From the NCBI GenBank assembly GCA_035629025.1, contig DASPIU010000018.1:1-64000 (forward strand): DNA of 64,000 bases, in the 5' to 3' direction. This document shows, one piece after another, positions 60,028 to 64,000 of the stretch. How positions within the stretch are numbered: position 1 is the first letter of the stretch; every line of letters begins with the position of its first letter. A program made the position numbers and the translations under genes. This stretch comes from Stenotrophomonas_A sp035629025 (lineage in GTDB: Bacteria; Pseudomonadota; Gammaproteobacteria; Xanthomonadales; Xanthomonadaceae). The notes under the pieces are model-generated. The model saw nothing but the letters and a program-made list of their open reading frames with translations. It had not been told where the DNA came from and ran no database searches.

Positions 60028-61488
<1,461 letters not shown>

Positions 61489-61505
61489 GGGGGGCTGCCT
61501 ACGCT

Positions 61506-61964
61506 TCAGGAAGCGGCGACCTGGGCGGCGATCAGTCGTCGCCGGCCGTCGCCGGTGGTGGAAAGGGGGTGCAGCATCTGCGCCAGGGTGACGCCGCGCA
61601 GCGCATCGGCAACCACGTCGTTGATCAGCCGCCAGTTCGAGCGCACGCCGCACTGGTGGGCGATGCCGCATTGGCCGTGGTCCTGGCTGCATTCGGTGAT
61701 CGCCAGCGGGCCTTCCATCGCCTCGACGATCTCGATCAGGGTGATCTGCCCGGCCGGCCGCGCCAGGCGGTAGCCGCCGCGCACGCCGCGCAGGCCTTCC
61801 ACCAGCCCGGCCTGGGCCAGTGGCTTGAGCAACTTGCTGACGGTGGTGCCTTCCAGCCCGGCCTGTTCGGCCAGCTCGCTGGCGCTGAGGACTTCTCCAG
61901 CGCGCGCGGCAAGTACCGTCAGGACAACGGTGGCGTAGTCGGTGAGCTTGGTGACGCGCAGCAT
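61506..61964 (-). CDS. SUF system Rrf2-family regulator (SufR/IscR-like)
   Basis: A 152-residue winged-helix regulator of the Rrf2 family. The DNA-binding HTH is near residues 27-60 (LSASELAEQAGLEGTTVSKLL). Three cysteines (92, 99, 105, in ECSQDHGQCGIAHQC) match the IscR-type cluster ligands, so it should sense [2Fe-2S] and regulate its own operon. It is the first gene of the sufBCDS unit. Confidence 0.93.
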   Translation of the reverse strand: MLRVTKLTDYATVVLTVLAARAGEVLSASELAEQAGLEGTTVSKLLKPLAQAGLVEGLRGVRGGYRLARPAGQITLIEIVEAMEGPLAITECSQDHGQCGIAHQCGVRSNWRLINDVVADALRGVTLAQMLHPLSTTGDGRRRLIAAQVAAS

Positions 61965-61998
61965 GGCGGCGAGGGCGGGGTAGGGAAAGCGGACTGAA

Positions 61999-62027
61999 AT
62001 TGTACGCTTTCATCCCGGCCAGGCCAA
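61999..62027 (-). promoter_or_regulatory. Candidate suf operon promoter
   Basis: On the minus strand, TTGGCC (62,022-62,027), a 17-base spacer and TACAAT (61,999-62,004) form a good sigma-70 promoter about 35 bases upstream of the regulator ATG. A binding site for the Rrf2 regulator could overlap it, but I did not identify one. Confidence 0.5.
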
Positions 62028-62138
62028 CCCGTCACTGTGCGCTGTGCGGGCGGCGGCCAAACGGGCCAGACGCTTGCCGGGATTGGCGCGGCGGCGGCGG
62101 CCGGTCCACAATGCCGGGCCCCTTCGATGGAACCGTTC

Positions 62139-62606
62139 ATGTCGCGCAAGATCGCCGCCCGCAAGTCCCGCATCCACGGCAATGGCGTGTTCGCCGTGCA
62201 GCCGCTCAAGAAAGGTGACCGCGTCATCGAGTACAAGGGGCGCCGCCGCACCCACAAGGAGGTCGATGCCGACGAGGCGGGCGATGTCGAAACCGGCCAC
62301 ACCTTCCTGTTCACCCTCAGCGACGACTACGTGATCGACGCCAACTACGAGGGCAACGACGCGCGCTGGATCAACCACAGCTGCAACCCCAACTGCGAAG
62401 CGGTGATCGAGGAAGCCGAAGGCGACGACCGGCGCCTGGACAAGGTGTTCATCGAGGCGATCCGCAACATCAAGCCGGGCGAAGAGCTGACCTACAACTA
62501 CGGCATCACCCTGGGCGAACGGCATACGCCGCGCCTGAAGAAGATCTGGGCCTGCCGCTGCGGCTCGAAGAACTGCACCGGCACCATGCTCCAGCCCAAG
62601 CGCTGA
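62139..62606 (+). CDS. Bacterial SET-domain lysine methyltransferase
   Basis: A 155-residue SET-domain protein. SAM- and lysine-channel motifs are intact: the HGNGVFA start (13-19), ARWINHSCNPNC (75-86), GEELTYNYG (114-122), and a post-SET cysteine cluster CRCGSKNC (139-146) that can bind zinc with Cys86. Bacterial SET proteins methylate lysines of cell proteins or, in pathogens, host histones. The substrate here is unknown. The ATG at 62,139 is used; one at 62,127 is in frame. Confidence 0.88.
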   Translation: MSRKIAARKSRIHGNGVFAVQPLKKGDRVIEYKGRRRTHKEVDADEAGDVETGHTFLFTLSDDYVIDANYEGNDARWINHSCNPNCEAVIEEAEGDDRRLDKVFIEAIRNIKPGEELTYNYGITLGERHTPRLKKIWACRCGSKNCTGTMLQPKR

Positions 62607-62630
62607 GCCGGCGGGCCGCGTCCGCGCGGC

Positions 62631-63227
62631 CTACTTGCCCTGCAGCAGCGCGGCCGGCACCAGGGCCTCGACGTTCTGGTTGAAGTGCACCACGAGCCGG
62701 CCGTTCTCCACCGCGGCCGATTCCACCTGCAGGCTGCCCATCACGCTGGCGATGGCCGGGTCGAGCTTGTAGATCGGCTCGCGCCGCGCGTAGTCGGCCA
62801 GCCATACATTGAGCAGCTCGCGGGTGCGCGAGTCGAGCTTGCCGCCGGCCTGTGCCGGCTGGAAGCGGTCCACGGTCGGCTGTTCCAGGAAAAAGCCCTG
62901 GCGCGCGGTGTCGTAGCGCAAGGCGCTGCTCAGGCCGACGTTGCCCACCTGCACCGGCGCGCCGCCGGCGGTGGCCATGGCCAGGTCAAAACTCATGTCG
63001 AGGCGGTTGCCCGGCGGCAGCGTCAGCTGCGGGTGGCTCACGGTCAGTTCCAGCAATCCGCCCAGCGCGTCGTGGGTCTGCGGGAAGCTGCTGCCCAGGT
63101 ATTGCTGCACATCACTGGCTTCCACGCTGACCTGCGTGCCTTGCACGCGGGGCGCGGCATCGGCGGCGGGGACCTGCAAGGCCAGAGCGAGGGCGGCGGC
63201 CAGCGCGATGAAGGGAAGACGGGTCAT
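62631..63227 (-). CDS. DUF1439 secreted protein
   Basis: A 198-residue protein with a signal peptide (MTRLPFIALAAALALALQVP, cleavage near ADAA) and a DUF1439 domain (VSVEASDVQQYLGSSFPQTH, GNRLDMSFDLAMATAGG, RFQPAQAGGKLDSRTRELLN). Relatives include E. coli lipoprotein YceB; here no lipobox is seen. The function is unknown. It converges on the SET gene, 24 bases away. Confidence 0.83.
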   Translation of the reverse strand: MTRLPFIALAAALALALQVPAADAAPRVQGTQVSVEASDVQQYLGSSFPQTHDALGGLLELTVSHPQLTLPPGNRLDMSFDLAMATAGGAPVQVGNVGLSSALRYDTARQGFFLEQPTVDRFQPAQAGGKLDSRTRELLNVWLADYARREPIYKLDPAIASVMGSLQVESAAVENGRLVVHFNQNVEALVPAALLQGK

Positions 63228-63302
63228 GGCGGGAATCCAGGGCAAAGGAATCGTCTCATCCTTGATGCGTTGCGGTGAATCCTCTCTGAGCGCCGCTGCG
63301 TG

Positions 63303-63593
63303 TCAGGCTTCCTTGGGCAGGCGGGCGGCGGCGGCCAGCAAGGTGTCCAGGTGTGGTTGCAGCCGCGCGATGTCGCGGTTGTCACCTGGCTCGGTATTGA
63401 GCGACTTGAGCAAACCAATGGCCACGGCCAGCGCGGCGCAACGGTCGCCGCACAGCCCGCGCTGGCGCTCGAAGGTTTCCAGGGTGCGCATCCAGTTGTC
63501 GCTGGCGCGCTGCTCGAATTCCAGTGCATTGCCGCCGGGGTGTCCGTTGGCGGCGATGGGCGTGACCGTGATGCGGTAGCGATGCTGGGACAT
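63303..63593 (-). CDS. DUF3861-family protein
   Basis: A 96-residue cytoplasmic protein, matching DUF3861 by its start MSQHRYRITVTPIAANGHPG and the block FEQRASDNWMRTLETFERQRG, with a helical C-terminus. The function is unknown. The ATG at 63,593 is clear. Confidence 0.75.
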   Translation of the reverse strand: MSQHRYRITVTPIAANGHPGGNALEFEQRASDNWMRTLETFERQRGLCGDRCAALAVAIGLLKSLNTEPGDNRDIARLQPHLDTLLAAAARLPKEA

Positions 63594-63693
63594 GGGAAAG
63601 CCAGGGGGGAAGGGGCAACGCCAAGATAGGCCCGGCCCCACCGCTGCACGAGGCGGCTGCCCATGACGGAGTGTTCCAGCCTCTGTGTCCGGT

Positions 63694-64000
63694 TCAGTGC
63701 GTTGCGCGCAGCAGCGGCAAGGGATCGCGCGCGCCGTCCGCGCCGTAGATGCCGTAGTGCAGGTGCGGCGGGGTGGTGCGCGCGTTGCCGGTGTTGCCGA
63801 CGCTGCCCAGCACGGTGCCGGGGCTGACGATGTCGCCCAGGGACAGGCCGGGCGCCCAGTCGCGCAGGTGGGCGTAGTAGTGGCGCTCGTGCGCCGGTCC
63901 CAGCACCCACACCTGGCGCCCGCCCAGGCCGCGGTCGCGAATGGCGACGACGATGCCGGGCGTGGTGGCGAGCACCGGAGTGCCCGCGCGGGCAAAGATG
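63694..64000 (-). CDS. M23-family metallopeptidase, C-terminal part (runs off window)
   Basis: About 102 residues of a peptidase_M23 domain; the N-terminal part lies beyond the window. It shows ARAGTPVLATTPGIVVAIRD, a YYAHL segment with a first histidine, GDIVSPGTVLGSVGNTGNAR, and the HLHYGIYG zinc motif. M23 enzymes cut peptidoglycan cross-bridges or act as inactive divisome/envelope activators. This one keeps the HxH. Whether a signal peptide exists cannot be seen. Confidence 0.85.
   Translation of the reverse strand, partial: IFARAGTPVLATTPGIVVAIRDRGLGGRQVWVLGPAHERHYYAHLRDWAPGLSLGDIVSPGTVLGSVGNTGNARTTPPHLHYGIYGADGARDPLPLLRATH

Overview
The window is GC-rich, densely packed chromosomal DNA from a member of the Xanthomonadaceae (Gammaproteobacteria). 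Gene content and order point there: pilT-pilU beside yggS-proC; the chain kdsD-kdsC-lptCAB-rpoN-hpf-ptsN-hprK-rapZ-EIIA-HPr-ptsI-mgtE; a sufR-sufBCDS operon; and the murU-amgK peptidoglycan-recycling pair. The intergenic repeats (a GTAGGAGCGGCTTCAGCCGCGA-type REP, a 105-bp nested palindrome, and GGGAATGGGGAA-type repeats) also fit. I cannot choose between Stenotrophomonas, Pseudoxanthomonas, Lysobacter and relatives. No rRNA, tRNA, CRISPR, phage or insertion sequence was recognised. Most of the window reads as core genome.

Layout. 1-6.4 kb: MFS efflux pump, hemE, a WGR-domain protein, aroB-aroK, a glycerate-kinase-like P-loop kinase, pdxH and a NIF3-like protein. 6.4-11 kb: proC, an orphan HigA antitoxin with a decayed HigB toxin, yggS, and pilT-pilU. 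11-20.6 kb: YitT-like membrane protein, DUF72, tag, a DUF4153 membrane protein, yqgE-ruvX-pyrB, a membrane-bound LytTR regulator, an amino-acid permease and a lipoprotein esterase. 20.7-33.3 kb: one long minus-strand block holding the Mg2+ channel mgtE, a regulatory PTS without sugar permease, rpoN/hpf, and the Lpt/Kds lipopolysaccharide genes. 33.3-35.2 kb: bolA/ibaG, murA and an EF-hand protein on the plus strand. 35.5-44.7 kb: tandem DUF3108 proteins, purN/purM, DUF2066-AI-2E-hda, then murU-amgK. 44.8-47.8 kb: M20 peptidase, ComEA-like protein, hutD.

47.8-55.7 kb is the most interesting region: an iron-uptake and extracytoplasmic electron-transfer locus. On one strand, behind a candidate Fur box and promoter, lie a TonB-dependent siderophore receptor, the Fe(II) dioxygenase PiuC, a PepSY membrane protein, a DUF2271 protein with a candidate flavinylation motif (D95-G-V-T-G-P-T101), a DUF4198 protein, the flavin transferase ApbE, and a membrane-anchored flavodoxin/ferredoxin-reductase fusion. 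Together they suggest a pathway that carries NADPH electrons across the inner membrane to a covalently flavinylated periplasmic protein, probably to reduce ferric siderophore.

55.7-62 kb holds a Rieske protein, a GNAT acetyltransferase and the SUF Fe-S assembly operon with its Rrf2 regulator. The end of the window (62.1-64 kb) holds a bacterial SET-domain methyltransferase, DUF1439 and DUF3861 proteins and a truncated M23 peptidase. Many neighbours overlap by 1-8 bases (ATGA, GTGA, TGATG), so translational coupling is widespread, and several starts are GTG or TTG.
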